A stretch of 64,000 bases of DNA from Congeria kusceri (Eukaryota; Mollusca; Bivalvia; Myida; Dreissenidae). Position numbers and translations under genes: made by a program. The notes under the pieces were generated by a model. It was not told where the DNA came from and searched no databases. It saw nothing but the letters and a program-made list of their open reading frames with translations. This document shows positions 11,626 to 25,568 of the stretch, piece by piece; position 1 is the first letter of the stretch; every line of letters begins with the position of its first letter. Where the stretch lies: contig CM051028.1 in assembly GCA_027627225.1 (NCBI GenBank), positions 21,096,201-21,160,200 of the forward strand, in the 5' to 3' direction.

Positions 11626-14600
11626 TCTCATGCATCACCATATGTAGATCAAATTTACGACCTTGGCGAGATCCGAATGTTTCAGGGATAACTTGTCTCC
11701 AATAAGTTAAAAACAAACACCAATAAGACTTGGCGAATGACGAGTTTGGATCTGTACATAGCGACGGCAACGAATATTGAAATATGCAAATACACACAAG
11801 TGACGCTTAGTGTCAGTACTATTACGAAAAACTAACGGTTGTTAATGACAACGTTTATTGGCCAATAATTTCATAGATTCACGAGCAGCGTTCGGCTAAA
11901 TTCATGGTTCCGTAGATGTATGGAAATTGCGGCTTGAGAGCTGAAATTAAAACGAATAGCAGGAAATAATTTTCTTAAAAGATTTATTATGTCTGGAAAC
12001 GTTTAGAGGCTATAAATAGCGTCATTAGAATATTTATGTTTTGCCATTTTACATAGAAATCTATTGGCTCTTACCAAACACCAATGTGGTCATTAATCAC
12101 ATTTTGATGTACTGAACAAAATATTAATTCATGTACAAAACATTTTCATGAAACCGTGTTACTGTGTAATTGTAACCATGGATCCAAATTTGAATACCTC
12201 GGCGAATACTGACGAAAAATCATTTCCCATCAATAAGTTCTGAAACTGATATTTTCGGCACTGTTGATAAAACTATTAAATCAATTATTTTCCGCATAAA
12301 TCAAACATACCGGCTATACCGGCTATCCAATTAACAAATTATTATTGTGATTTAAAACGGTTCGAACATGCTTTTTGTTAGCTACATGTACTTTCCTTTA
12401 ACTAGCTTAATATCTTTTTATATGTCTTCTACAACGCTGCACGTTGACTGCTGATCTGTTACTCTGTCCCAATTGGTATCCCACTGAAACCTGTGTTATA
12501 TAAAACATAAATATCTTAGACGATTCAGGGTGTCCGACTTTTGAATTCAACGGACAAATAAGTGCTACCGTAAAACAAGCAAGTACATTGATGCAGCCTT
12601 TGGATGACACCGATGCAACCTTTAGGAGACATGAATGGGGGCTTTCTAGGTGATAAAATGGCATGCATGTACACTTCATAGTACTAAATCACATTTTGTA
12701 AAGTAATGCATATAATAATAATGTTTATAGTTCTGAGATCTCGATGTTTAATTTCAGTATTACGCATAAACATGTACATATATTTCTTGATGTTAATGTT
12801 TTTACTCATTTAATATCTTCATAATAAAAAGGGATAAATTATATATTTTACCATCTAAATATAACAACGCCCTTGATATGACTTAAAGGTGTGGTATACT
12901 TTAAGATGATTCGAACAACAGTTTTTTTGCAACTTATATTCTAAGTCGATACTGATTCCCGTTTAGATGCGCACGATCTTTTGTGGTATGTCTTTTTTTT
13001 CGCATAACTTTTAATATTGAAAAGTGACATAAAACATTATCGAAGTCAATTCGCGGTGGCCGACTCTTGATTTTATCCTGTGAGCGATATTTAATGTTAC
13101 AGGAAAAGAGCAAGGAACCATTGAGATTATACCGATGCAGTGTTTAGGTGACACCGAATCAACCTTTAGGAGACATCAATGTACAACCTTTAGGATACAT
13201 AAATGGACAACCTTTAGGAGACACCGGTGCTTTACCCGGCATTTTGTTAAATTGTGATACCCCTTTCATTGAAGTATAAGGATTGGGGTATTTTTTTTTT
13301 GCCCTTACAGTAATGCAGTCGCTTTCCTTGAAAGAAAACGAATCAAATTAATTTTTTAAATAGGCACAAACTCCTAAATAACATTGCTTATAAAAGGATA
13401 TGTTAGCGTTGTTTTTTTTTTTTTCTCTCACTGAAGTGCGTTCTAAATCATCGGACATTAAAATGTGAAATGTTAAGACTATTCTAACATATAACTGACA
13501 GCTGATTTACTAAAGTGTTTACTTTTAAATTTTGGTAGCATGCTTTATGCTTACATCTTATTATTTATAGATCCGCTCTAAATTAAGTATTATAAAATAA
13601 ACTTTTTTTTTTAATCGAACCGATGATTCATACCAGGAATACCGACATTGATGTTTAAATTGAATTAGAATTAAGTAAAAAAATATATTGATGACATACA
13701 CATAACATTGTTCTTCATCACATTTTTGTCAATAATGCATGTAATTCAAATAAACACATGTTTTATATTTCGCTTTTTAAGCTATAGACTATGCATGACC
13801 ATATACCTGTATTTGGTTTTTGTTTGCGTAAAAAATAATATAATTTAAGTTGTAATATCTTCGTAATATGGAATAATACAAAATATATTGTCTATTCTAT
13901 AAATAAGGCCAATTAAGATATGAGTTAAAATTGTGGCATCCTGTTATATATTGGAATAACAGCTTTTTTCTAACATATATTTAAGACAGGCTTACTTTCA
14001 GATACGTTGCGCACTGACTTTTGTCGTGTGTCGTTTACTAAATACCATTGAATGCAAATAATTTTTGACACTTTCTTGCATTGTGTTATTAAGCAGAACA
14101 ATATCTTACGTAAAGAAAGTATAAGATTTATAACACGAACCTAAAGTGGTTGTCATTTGGCAGTTCTATGCCACCATACGACAAAGATTAATTAGGCCAG
14201 TTAACCATTCACTGATCTGGGTTTTGTTAAAGGATAATGTTCATTAATCGAATTTCAAAATCACAATACATACTCCGTGAATATCACAGACATTACGCAC
14301 GTGGTCTTTTGTATGAAATATCCAAGTAATATGGATAATATTGCAGATTGATTTGAATATAATTGACATTTGTAGAAGCATCTTTTTTCACAAGCAAACG
14401 AAGGCGGGACTCAAATGTAAATACATAGAAATCCAATGTATTTGAACGCAAGTACGCAAGACTAAATATGTTTAACTGGTCATTTTTGTCCTTTTAAGTG
14501 AAGAAGAAAACAATTTAGCATCGAATTTCAATTATAGGCATTGAATGTATATTGTCTGCGCTTCGTCAATGTATGAAGGTCAGCTTTTGGAACCTAATTT

Positions 14601-14883
14601 ATTCATACAGGCCAAAACAAACCTCAAACATCGCTGAAGCGCAGATCATGGTAGTTCAATTCTTAAATAACCAACATGTATGTAATGTTCAACTTAAATG
14701 TTAATAAATGTGCATTGTTTTTATCAAACTGAATTCGTTCAGACATCTTTAACAACTAATAATTAAAATGTGTTGGTTTTAAGGTGGTGGGAATTGTTCG
14801 CATTATGATATTTGTATTTTTGAAGTATGCCCTAAGAAATCTTAACGGCGCATCGTAACTATAATAGATCACAAAGAGAAAAA
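11626..14883. other. Non-coding part of unit 1
   Basis: AT-rich, conserved at nucleotide level with unit 2 but with scattered indels, including about 270 bp (11730-11998) missing from unit 2. No exon with conserved reading frame was found. Confidence 0.45.
12590..13227. repeat. Two clusters of a ~26-bp repeat (acaacctttaggagacat)
   Basis: Clusters at about 12590-12640 and 13125-13227 repeat caacctttaggagaca(t/c). Counterparts in unit 2 lie at about 23185-23240 and 23728-23822. A single related stretch occurs near the minus-strand exon at 37683. Confidence 0.6.
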
Positions 14884-14960
14884 GTTGCTCCCACCGGGGT
14901 AAGAGCCTCAGAACTCCGCATCAAAAGGCTAATACCTTAACGACTCGGCCATTACGGTTT
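14884..14960 (-). repeat. tRNA-like element (tRNA-derived SINE head or tRNA relic)
   Basis: On the minus strand, TGGCCGAGTCGTTAAGG matches a class II (Ser/Leu-type) tRNA A box, followed about 45 bases later by a B-box-like stretch. The acceptor stem cannot be formed, so a functional tRNA is unlikely. Copies: 25492-25568 and 40732-40809. Confidence 0.45.
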
Positions 14961-17034
14961 AATCGTTTTTGTATAACATTATATCATTGATATAGGTGAT
15001 GACAACAATTTTAACGAAAACAGAAACATTCCACATTATTCTGTCGTTTAGCCTTACAATTAATTATTACTCATTAACGAACTGGTATTTACAGTATGTG
15101 TATCATTTCGCTCCTTAACATACAGTATTATTTTTATATTTGGAATAAGATACAAATTGTCAAATGGAAAATTGTCAATTCGTCAATATGTGAACAGGCC
15201 CTTTTAATGTTTTAACCTTAATAAAAAAGGTTTGCTGTGATCTGTAACAACCATATTGAAAAAAAAACATGATTGCGCGCAAAGTAAAACTGCTTATGTG
15301 AAGGGAAAGGCTATCGCACCCGATATCATTATTAATCGCATTATAACGGTCCGATTTTATAATACATGTATAAATATAAAGCACGTTAGTGTCTTACCAT
15401 TTATTTACTTTCCCATTGCTTAAGAGCATATCATTTTAAAATAACAACAATTATACAATAATACAAACAAGCAACACAATTTAAACAATTAAAACAATGA
15501 CTGAACAGAAAGAAATACTTCATGTAATGTCAATTAAAACAAGTAAATAATTCAATGATTATTGAAAGAAATACTTCATATAATGACAATGAAACAATTG
15601 CTATACGCTATGATATATTCGTTTTAATTATGATGATATAATAAATTGTCATTATCAAGTTGACCTTCAACAAAACGAAATTTCAAGCCTGATGAAAATT
15701 GCCGCAAGTTGATAAGGTTATCTGCATAACTTACGGAAAGGTACTAAACTCTAAACTTACCGAAATAAGGACATAAGAGTCAATACAAATAGACACCCAT
15801 CCTTATAAACATCAGCTAACAATTATGCTCAGAAAACTGTATAACATAAAAAGCGATATAACATCATCATCAGGTCGAAATTGAACGAAACGAAAATTCA
15901 AGGAAGAAATTTTGCTTTATAATGTGATAGATTTGTTGATCTACTTAATTAATAAAACAAACAGGGTGGTACACACTGGTATTTTTTGTGTTTCCTCCCT
16001 GCTGACCATTTGGGATGGCCAACACAGAACGGTAAAATGTCTTTATTTAATATGATGTTTTTAAATATTAAACGAGAATTGAATAGCCCATGCTTAACAA
16101 CTGTAATTATAAGCATTAGACAACTAACCACCCTGGATTTAGCAAATTGTTAGAAAATGTCAACATGCTCTTTGTTTCAGCAGCACACTGTACCTTTTGT
16201 GATATTTCTCTACATAAACATCCGCATAAACTAACATAAAACTTAGCTAAAGCAATATTAGAATAACCAAGAACATCGCCTTCGGGTTCTGGACGCTTGG
16301 CTTTCACACATTTTACTGTACTCTGGTGTTTTGCTTATAGAATGGGTTCATCACTATGATGACGTGTATTGAATTTCAAGTCAATATCTCTTATAGATAC
16401 TGTTAAATTTGACCTAAAGTGGAATAGTTGATAAAAACGGACAATTACTCTAACAAAATCCTAACGGTCTCTTGTCAACTGAAATCCATCACTGATATCA
16501 ACTACAATGAGTTTTAAGACAAAACGTCATATATGTATGGAGAAATTGGACCTAAAGCGAAAATTATTAGTTGAACAAAATGGCCATGATGGCCCAAAGC
16601 GGTGACCAAGTTAATCTGGCAATCGACAGATGCAATACAGATGCATGTCCGGCCTAGGTGTACATATACTATTTACCTTGCAATTTACATTTGCAATACT
16701 GTACAAAGACATTCATGGTCGAAACTTTTGGGACCAAGGTAAACCACAATAAATCTCTGATATGTTTACCACGCTCAATCATAGTTACATTACACAGAGA
16801 TTTACCCTATATCTGGAATCCTAGGTTCGAACATCCAGCTTAAAATTCCATATTCGGTGATATGTTCTTTTTCACCAAACAATAATTAAAACAGTGACAT
16901 CAATACATTAGTGTAAGTTTGGTCAAAATGAGACAAAAACGTGGATTCTGTATCCTCAACGGTGTTCATTTTTGCATGTTTTTTTACAAACAAGGAACAA
17001 TAACTTAATGTCTGTACTCCAATCTAGACCTTTT

Positions 17035-17340
17035 TTAGATTGATTTTATATCTTATGGTCCTACACACGCTGTGCAAGTTTGGCCAAGATCTGATGAAAA
17101 ATGAAATAGTTATGTTGCAGAAAGTCCATTTTGCAGTTTTGTTCCATGAAAAAGGGGCGATAACTCTGGTTCTCCTGGCCTTATGTGGCCAATTATCACA
17201 CTTATTTGAGGTCATAGACAAACTGTGCAATTTTGGTAAACATTGAATGAGAAGTGAAGTCAGTATAGAGCCCAAGGGTTGATGCATTACGGACACAGGA
17301 TGCCGAGCGACGCAGGACAATCCCCATTTACCAATAGCGA
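17035..17340. repeat. Interspersed repeat fragment
   Basis: Block with ggtcctacacacgctgtgcaag, gggcgataactctgg and gacgcaggacaatccccatt, the kind of module seen in mollusc interspersed repeats. Copies lie at 27660-27965 and 42903-43202. Open frames on either strand within it are not genes. Confidence 0.6.
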
Positions 17341-18539
17341 TGTGCTAAGGTGGTGGGCTTAAAGGGTAATAGCTCCAACAAATGCCTTGAAAGAGTTACT
17401 TCGTTATGTCTGCAGAATGGGGTAGGCACCATAAACAAGTATATTGAAGTATCTTACATTTCAATAGTTATTTGATAGTTTTTGAGAAATTATTTATTTA
17501 TCAAAAATGTAAGTTTTTTATAAAAACAAATTGAGAAAATATTGTAATTTGTAAGAAACAACGAGGGTAGATAAATCTGGAAATTCAATCACATTACCTG
17601 AAATTTATTAACCTTTAGATATAAACACGTATTGAATGTTTCAAATAGATACCTTTCATTGTTTTTGAGAAATAGACTAAAAACTAAAACAAAAACTTTA
17701 CCAGAAAAAAAACAAACGCTGACGCAGACGACAACGCGACGATAAAAGTTATTAGTTATTCATTTTCATAAAGATCTAAAAGACACACATAATTCGCACA
17801 TCGTATAAACAGAATGAAAACAAATAATCAATAGAAAAATATATATCATCATTATGATTAAGGATCGATTTAAAAAGTGATAAATAATGATCCCGAGTGA
17901 TTCTAACTTGCAAGTCCTTGAATTCCTCTGTTTCATGTCTAATTCACAAAAATGTGACCAGTTGTTGCAGAACAGATCATTTTTAGAATAATAAAAAATA
18001 AAATGTGTATGTTTCACTAAATTATTGTATCAGCATTTTATACGAATACTATGGTACAAACTCCGAACGAAATACAATGCTGTAGCTTAACCTCAAAACA
18101 TTGCATGCATGGGTACACGTTTCATTATGCCACAACTCTCCAACAATAATTAACGTTAACGTACACATAGAAGTTACATTTAGTATATACACAGAGTGCA
18201 TGCAATTAACGTTCTGACTACGGAGGCAAAATCCTAGGAGCCCTTTCAATTCCAAATGAAAATAAAAACATCTTCACAATCCTCTTGTACACAGCGCTTA
18301 ATGTGTTAACAGAGGGGTCCAGTAAATACTTGTATTACTTATGTTTGTCATATGCCACAAATAAAAATCCTTGGGCTACTATAAGAGTTCACTCCTGTTG
18401 GAGCTTCGCTTTGTTTATATTTGTCTAAATATTTTGAAAGTGCAGGCAACATTATCACAATAAATTAACTTATAACTTGAAATCAGTTTTTTGGGGTAGT
18501 TTCTTTTTAAGGAGCGCATCATTCTCACTGGAGGTATTT

Positions 18540-18676
18540 TTATTCCGTCATCTGCAACATCCTCTTTTTCGATAATGCCTTTCTTTTATTTTGTTCGTTC
18601 ATGATTTTCGTTCTTAGTTTAATGGCTGTAAACCTGCATCTGTTGTCCCGAGTGTAGGTTTTTAACTGCGATTTGC
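18540..18676 (-). CDS. Terminal exon T, unit 2 copy
   Basis: Same 137-bp exon as in the other units: acceptor gtgttacag, phase 1 entry, open to a TAA within AATAAA. A handful of residues differ from unit 1 (for example KSQLKTYTRDN), but there is no stop or indel, although its partner exon B has lost its AG acceptor. The intact frame may reflect recent duplication or continued use as an alternative last exon. Confidence 0.5.
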
Positions 18677-20752
18677 CTGTAACACAAACTATATAATTAC
18701 CACCAGCAACAAAACTATTAAACATCATTAGGCTTGATTGATAACTTGGTTCTGTAACTGATAACATTACAGTTACTTTGGTATTTTTTGCTAACAGTAT
18801 GTTTAGATTACTCTTAAGTTGCATCAAGGATTGATAATATTGATAAGACATGTTATCAGTTATCATGAATATATTTGATTTATCTTAATACAAACCGGGC
18901 AGAAATTTAGGCATATATCTTCATGTATGGCTGATTTGCAAAGTTTGATAATGCATTTAATAATGGAACATTTTTATCTGCGCAACATAAAATACGGCTA
19001 GTAAAACAACATAAATGTGACTAGAACAACAACATTGTCAGAGAGTTTGTTGTTTAAAGCAATATAATTGATGTTAATAAATATTGCTGATACAAAGGCA
19101 ATTGACTAGTTGATACCCCAGGCACTCTTGACGATGTACGTTTTTTATGTATAAAGAAAATGACTTAATTGAACAACATTTTACACATTATTAATTCCAT
19201 ATGAACTGATATAATTACATATACATAAAAACGTATACTATTTTGTTGTATGATATACAGTCAAAATGACATAACCTGATGTGTCACAGCGTTGCTCAAG
19301 TTATACAGTAATCAAAAGTATTCACGATTACAGACGCACTTTGATCTTTAATATTGCATTGTATATTATCATATTCACATCAGTAATCCAACTGCCCAAT
19401 ACATTAGGATAGTTGCATTGGATTAATACATTACAAGCTATTACAATTACTTAATTCAATTAGTCAACGATAAAACAGGGTTATTATCCGGGTTTACGGC
19501 GCGTCTCTTCTCGCAATCATAGCTATGTTGTGTTATATGTTATCATCTTATTATAGACAATAAGACCCTTGAATGTTAATGCGACGCACAACCAACTCCA
19601 AAAGTATTGGCATAAACTACATGTCTGTTAGGTAAAGCTTGGGTTTACCTTACTCGTCTTTGTTGAAAGTCGTTAGCTCCAGAAGAACAATACCATTACT
19701 GATACAGAAATAAATCGATTTTGATCCATTTTATAGCTCGTTCAGAGTGACCTGAGACAAGTTTATACGTAACACCCTTCATTCAGGCAAAGGAAAAATG
19801 AATGCAAATCATGATACAATGGTATAAATCATCTCAGGTCAGGAGTTTTTAACTTTGTATATTATGATCCCCATCCCCAAACGTTCTCCCCAAATGTCGT
19901 TCTTTCATGTTCATGGTTTTGTCGATAAAATCATATTCTGGCAGCAAAAAAAGGTCCCATGCTTCTCAATAACTGAAAGAGCAACAACGTGCAGGTCAAT
20001 CTGAACGAGCTATACTATGCACGACTTAATATAAACACATTTAATGACGGATCAAATCCGCAAGTGACCTCTTGTTAAAGTGAGTGTATACGTGCGCGCG
20101 TATGTGTGATCTTCATATCCATTTTCCGACAATCGATTGAAGTGGCGAGCAACATGGCATGTACCGTATGCATTATTGTTCTCAGCCAGCCTCAAAATCA
20201 GCAAAAATAATCATTGTTTGCGTCTCTATGATGTGAGATACTCTCAGATACTTAGCAATCTATGTTATCGGACAGATACTAATATGAAATTATTGGAACA
20301 GCAAATATCTGTACCGGTAAACGTTTCATGGGTCCTATTGTTTATCAATTTGATCTCGCAACGTACCATGCATGCCAATTAACAAGTAGTATAATTACCA
20401 ATATACAGTAGCGAGCAATAAATTAACTCTGCCGACAAGAAAGGGAACCGTCGCTGAAGATTACAATACTAACGAGCATGTCTAGTCTTTGCGGTTTTTG
20501 TGATAATACTGTAGATATGGTTTCAAACAGACTCTAAGTATTCGGACACTGAAACAATAATTTTAAATGTCCGATAACATAGAATTTTCAGTTATGTAAA
20601 CTAATTTTGCTTCTATTTTTCTGGCAATGCATTAAGTAATGTTGCATGCAACTTATATAATGATTGTTCTTTATTTTAACACATGTTCCTGTTTTAAATG
20701 GTAAATACACAGCTTTAAATCATCTTTATAAACACAAAACAGAAAAAATCAC

Positions 20753-20815
20753 CTCTTTTCGCTTTCTTTAATGCTGCATCTCCATCACTAGATGAATTGA
20801 ATGTGGTTACATGAT
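20753..20815 (-). pseudogene. Exon B, unit 2 copy, splice acceptor mutated
   Basis: Full 63-bp length with an open phase 1-1 frame, but the acceptor dinucleotide is GG rather than AG: the + strand reads catgatccgtaaat, against catgatctgtaaat in units 1 and 3. It could not be spliced at this site. Confidence 0.65.
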
Positions 20816-20936
20816 CCGTAAATAAAAAGAAAAGCAGAGCGACTTACCCTAGAGATGATTTGGGTTTTAACGCAGGTTTTGTAATAAGGTTATCTTTGTG
20901 TTGTCAAAAATGAAAAGACAATGTTAAGCTTGCTTT

Positions 20937-22008
20937 TGTGATCACCCTTTGTCTGTCGTGCGTCGCAGGTCACTAGAGCTAAAATAGATTTAAAAAGTGA
21001 AAACTTTAAAAAATCTTCTTCCCTGAAACAGCATGGCTGAGAGCTTTCATATTTGGTATGTCGCATCTTCTAGTGGTCCTCTACAAATATTGTTCAAATG
21101 CTGCCCCTGGGGTCAAAAATGGCTACGCCCCGGGGGTCGCATTTTTTATATAGACGTATACTGCAAATTGACTTTTAAAATCTTCTCATCTTAAACCGCA
21201 AGGCTCAGAGGTTTCATATAAGGTATGTAAAATCGCACAATAGTCCTCTACACAGATTGTCCCAATGATGCCCCTGGGGTAATAACTGGCCACGCCCCGG
21301 GGTCAAATTGTTTACATAGACTAAAATAGCAAAATAACTTCAAAAATCTCTAATGGCCCAGTGGTTTTATATTTGGTATTTGGCATCCTCTAGTGGTACT
21401 CTACAAAGATTGATCAAATGATGCCCCTTGGGTCAAAACTTCCCACGTTCGGGGGGGGGGGGGGGGGTGTAGTCACATTTCTAATCTAGACTTACATAGC
21501 AAAATGACTTGAAATGTCCCTGAGGTCAAAACTGGCTACGCCCCGGGGGTCACATTGTTTGTATAGACTTCAACAGCAAAATTACTTCAAAAATCTTTTC
21601 CTGTGATACCCATTGGTCTCATATTTGGTATGCGGTCCTCTACAAAGATTGTTCAAATGATGGGGCCAAAACTAGCCACGCCCCGGGGTTTCACATTGTT
21701 TATATAGACTTAAATAGCAAAATGACTTTAAAAATCGTGTCCATTTAAACAGTTAAGCCCAGCGGTTTTATATTTGGTATGTAATATTGTATAATGGTCC
21801 TCTACAAAGATTGTTCCAATGATGCCCCTGGAGTAGAAAGTAGCCACTGTGGGTCACATGCTTTATATAGACAATAAAAATCTTTTTCTGAAACTGCAAG
21901 ACCCAGATCTTTATACTCAGGTTAGTGGTTTTGTGCCATTTGGCCCTGTTGTTATAATGCCTTAAGCTCAGGTTAGCGACCTACAGCCATCGTGGCCCTC
22001 TTGTTAAA
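20937..22008. repeat. Interspersed element, unit 2 copy
   Basis: Counterpart of 10020-11083 with the same internal ~170-bp modules. It includes a 17-base G run at 21451-21467 that is broken up in unit 1 (tggggaggggggt). Confidence 0.75.
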
Positions 22009-22094
22009 TTATGTGCATGAAATATAACTAAGAAAAGTGCAAAATGCAATATATAATTTTTTGTTCATCGGTAGGACACGAATCCGTCACAAAC

Positions 22095-22500
22095 TACTAC
22101 GATGAAGATAACGCGACCCTATAATGATGATAACGAAACAGTACGATGATTATAACGCGACTGAACGATGATTATAACGCGTCTTTTCGATGACGATAAT
22201 GTTTAAGTGCAATGGCGATAACGTGACAGAACGATGACGATAACGTGAAAGTACGACGACCATAACGTGACAGTACGATGCAATAAAGTAAAGTACGATG
22301 ATGATATCGCGAAAGTACGATGACGATAACGTGACAGTACGATGACGATAGCGGGACATAACGGTGATGACGTCGCGAAAGTACGATGAAGATAATGCGA
22401 TTGCTATATGTTGATAATGCGAGAGCACGCGTTTGTTTGATAACGAAAACGCGAAAATACGTTAATGCGGTACACGTTCGTGCGTTCTTCATCGTACTGA
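22095..22500. repeat. Minisatellite, ~22-bp unit, unit 2 copy
   Basis: Same acgatgacgataacgtgacagt-type repeat as at 11175-11625, with fewer copies. Confidence 0.8.
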
Positions 22501-25491
22501 CTAAAGATCTCATGTATCACCATATGTTGATCAAATTTACGACTTTGGCGAGATCCGAATGTTTCTGGGATAATTTTTATCCAATAAGTTAAAAACAAAC
22601 ACCAATAAGACTTGACGAGGGACGAGTTTAAAATATTTATGTTTTGCCATTTTACATGGAACTCTATTGGCTCTTACCAAACAGCAATGAGGTCATTAAT
22701 CACAGTTTGATGTACTGAACAAAATATTAATTCATTTATAAAACATTTTCATGAAACCGGTTGACTGTGTAATTGTAACCATGGATCCAAATTTGAATAC
22801 CTCGGCGAATACTGACGAAAAAACATTTCCTATCAATAAGTTCTGAAACTGATATTTTCGACACTATTGATAAAACTATTAAATCAATTATTTTCCGCAT
22901 AAATCAAACAATTTACGTCCAATTCACAAATTATTATTGTGATTTAAAACGATTCGAAAATGCTTTTTGTTAGCTACATGTACTTTCCTTTAACTAGCTT
23001 AATATCTTGTTTATATGTCTTCAACAACGCTGAACATTGACTGCTGATCTGTTACTCTGTCCCAATTGGTATCCCACTGAAACCTGGGTTAAATAAAACA
23101 TAACTATCTTAGACGATTCAGGGTGTCCGACTTTTGAATTCAACGGACACCTTAAGTGCTACCGTAAAACACGCAAATCAATTGATGCAGCCTTTGGATG
23201 ACACCGATGCAACCTTTAGGAGACATGAATGGGGGCTTTCTAGTTGATAAAATGGCATGCATGTACACTTCATAGTACTAAATCACATTTTGTAAATTAA
23301 TGCATATAATAATAATGTTTATATTTCTGAGATCTCGATGTTTAATCTCAGTATTACGCATAAACATGTACATATATTTCTTGATGTTAATGTTTTTACT
23401 CATGTAATATCTTCATAATATAAAGGGATAAATTATATATTATACAATCTAAATATAACAACGCCCTTGATATGACTTAAAGGTGTGGTATACTTTAAGA
23501 TGATTCGAACAACAGTTTTTTTGCAACTTATATTCTAAGTCAATACTGCTTCCAGTTTAGATGTGCACTATCTTTTGTAGTATGTCTTTTTTTTCGCAGA
23601 ACTTTTAATATTAAAAAGTGACATAAAGCATTATCGAAGTCAATTCGCGGTGGCCGACTCTTGATTTTATCCTGTGAGCGATATTAATGTTACAGGAAAA
23701 GAGTAACGAACCATTGAGATGAAACCGATGCAGCCTTTAGGTGACACCGAATCAACCTTTAGGAGACATCAATTTACAACATTTATGATACATAAATGGA
23801 CAACCTTTAGGAGACACCGGTGCATTACCTGGCATTTTGTTAAATTGTGATACCCCTTTCATTAAGGTATTAGGATTGGAGGCTTTTGTTTTGCCCTAAC
23901 AGTAATGCAGCCGCTTTCCTTGAAAGAAAACGAATCAAATTTACTTTTTAAATAGGCACAAACTCTTAAATAAGATTGCTTATAAAAGCATATGTTAGCG
24001 TTGTTGTTTTATTTTTTTTTCTCTCACTGAAGTGCGTTCTAAATCATCGGACATTAAAATGTGAAATGTTAAGACTATTCAAACCTATAACTGACAACTG
24101 ATTTACTAAAGTGTTTACTTTTAAATTTTGGTAGCATGCTTTATGCTTACATCTTATTATTTATAGATCCGCTCTAAATTAAGTATTATAAAATAAACTT
24201 TTTTTTATCGAACCGATGGTTCGCACCAGCAATACCGATATTGATGTTTAAATTGAATTAGAATGAAATAAATATATATATTCATTACATACACATAACA
24301 TTGTTCTTTATCACATGTTTTTCAGTAATGCATGTAATTCAAATAAACACATGTTTGACATTTCGCTTTTTAAGCTATATACTATGCATGACCATATACC
24401 TGTATTTGGTTTTTGCTTGTGTAAAAAATAATATAAAATAAGTTGTAATATGTTCGTAATATGGAATAATAATTGTCTATTCTATAAATAATGACAATTA
24501 AGATACGAGTTAAAATTGTGGCATCATGTTAAATATTTGGAATATCAGCTTTTTTGTAACATATATTTAAGACAGGCGTACTTTAAGATACGTTGCGCAC
24601 TGACTTTGTCGTGTGTCGTTTACTAAATACCATTGAATGCAAATTTTTGGCACTTTCTTGCATTTTGTTATTAAGCAGAACAATATCTTACGTAAAAAAG
24701 TATAAGATTTATAACACGAACCTAAAGTGGTAACACGAATGTGTTCACGAACCTAAAGTGGTTGTCATTTTGCAGTTCTATGCCGCCATACGACAAAGAT
24801 CAATTAGGCCAGTAAACCATACACTGTTATCCGGGTTTTGTTAAAGGATAATATTCATTAATCGAATTTTAAAATTACAATACATACTACGTGAATATCG
24901 TACGTGGTCTTTTGTGTGAAATATCCAAGTTGTATGATTGGATAATATTGCAGATTGATTTGAATATAATTGATATTTGTAGAAGCATCTTTTTTCACAA
25001 GCAAACGAAGGCGGGACTAAAATGTAACAACGTAGAAATCCAATGTATTTGAACGCAAGTACGCAAGATTAAGTATGTTTAACTGGTCATTTTTGTCCTT
25101 TTAAGTGAAGAAAAGAACAATTCAGCATCGAATTGTAATTATAGGCATTGAATGTATATTGTCTGCGCTTCGTCAATGTATGAAGGTCAGCTTTTGGAAC
25201 CTAATTTATTCATACAGGCCAAAACAAACCTCAAACATCGCTGAAGCGCAGATCATGGTAGTTCAATTCTTAAATAACCAAAATGTATGTAATGCTCAAC
25301 TTAAATGTTAATAAATGTGCATTGCTTTTATCAAACTGAATTCGTTCAGACATCTTTAAAAACTAATAATTAAAATTTGTTGGTTTTAAGGTGGTGGGAA
25401 TTGTTCGCATTATGATATTTGTATTTTTGAAGTATACCCTACAAAATCTTAACGGCGCATCGTAACTACAATAGATCACAAATAGAAAAAA

Positions 25492-25568
25492 GTTGCTCCC
25501 AACGGGGTACGAGCCTCAGAACCCCGCATCAAAAGGCTAATACCTTAACGACTCGGCCATTACGGTTT
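25492..25568 (-). repeat. tRNA-like element, unit 2 copy
   Basis: Minus-strand A box TGGCCGAGTCGTTAAGG and B-box-like GGCTCGTACCCC are both visible here, better than in unit 1. The T loop is too long for a normal tRNA. Confidence 0.45.

Larger units (their letters stand above)
6642..17830. repeat. Tandem unit 1 (about 11.2 kb)
   Basis: First full unit of a tandem segmental duplication. The sequence starting tagaaaaatatatatca at 6642 recurs at 17831 and 28453 in the same orientation, with co-linear homology in between. On the minus strand the unit carries copies of terminal exons B (9849-9901) and T (7352-7488), then about 8 kb of repeats with no supported gene. Compared with units 2 and 3 it lacks about 143 bp near 8245. 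Divergence from unit 2 is obvious (many substitutions and indels), so this is a real, fairly old duplication, unlike the repeat across the gap. Confidence 0.85.

Noticed and set aside
11428..11797. Arg/His/Ser-rich minus-strand frames, also 22150-22598
   Set aside because: They run over the 22-bp minisatellite and adjoining repeat; the encoded peptides follow the repeat period, with no motif or splice evidence.
14884..14960. A functional tRNA-Ser/Leu gene
   Set aside because: No acceptor stem pairing and an oversized T loop, despite recognisable A and B boxes.
17024..17320. ORFs on both strands, repeated at 27645-27941 and 42917-43177
   Set aside because: They lie in an interspersed repeat and are not conserved as a single protein between units.
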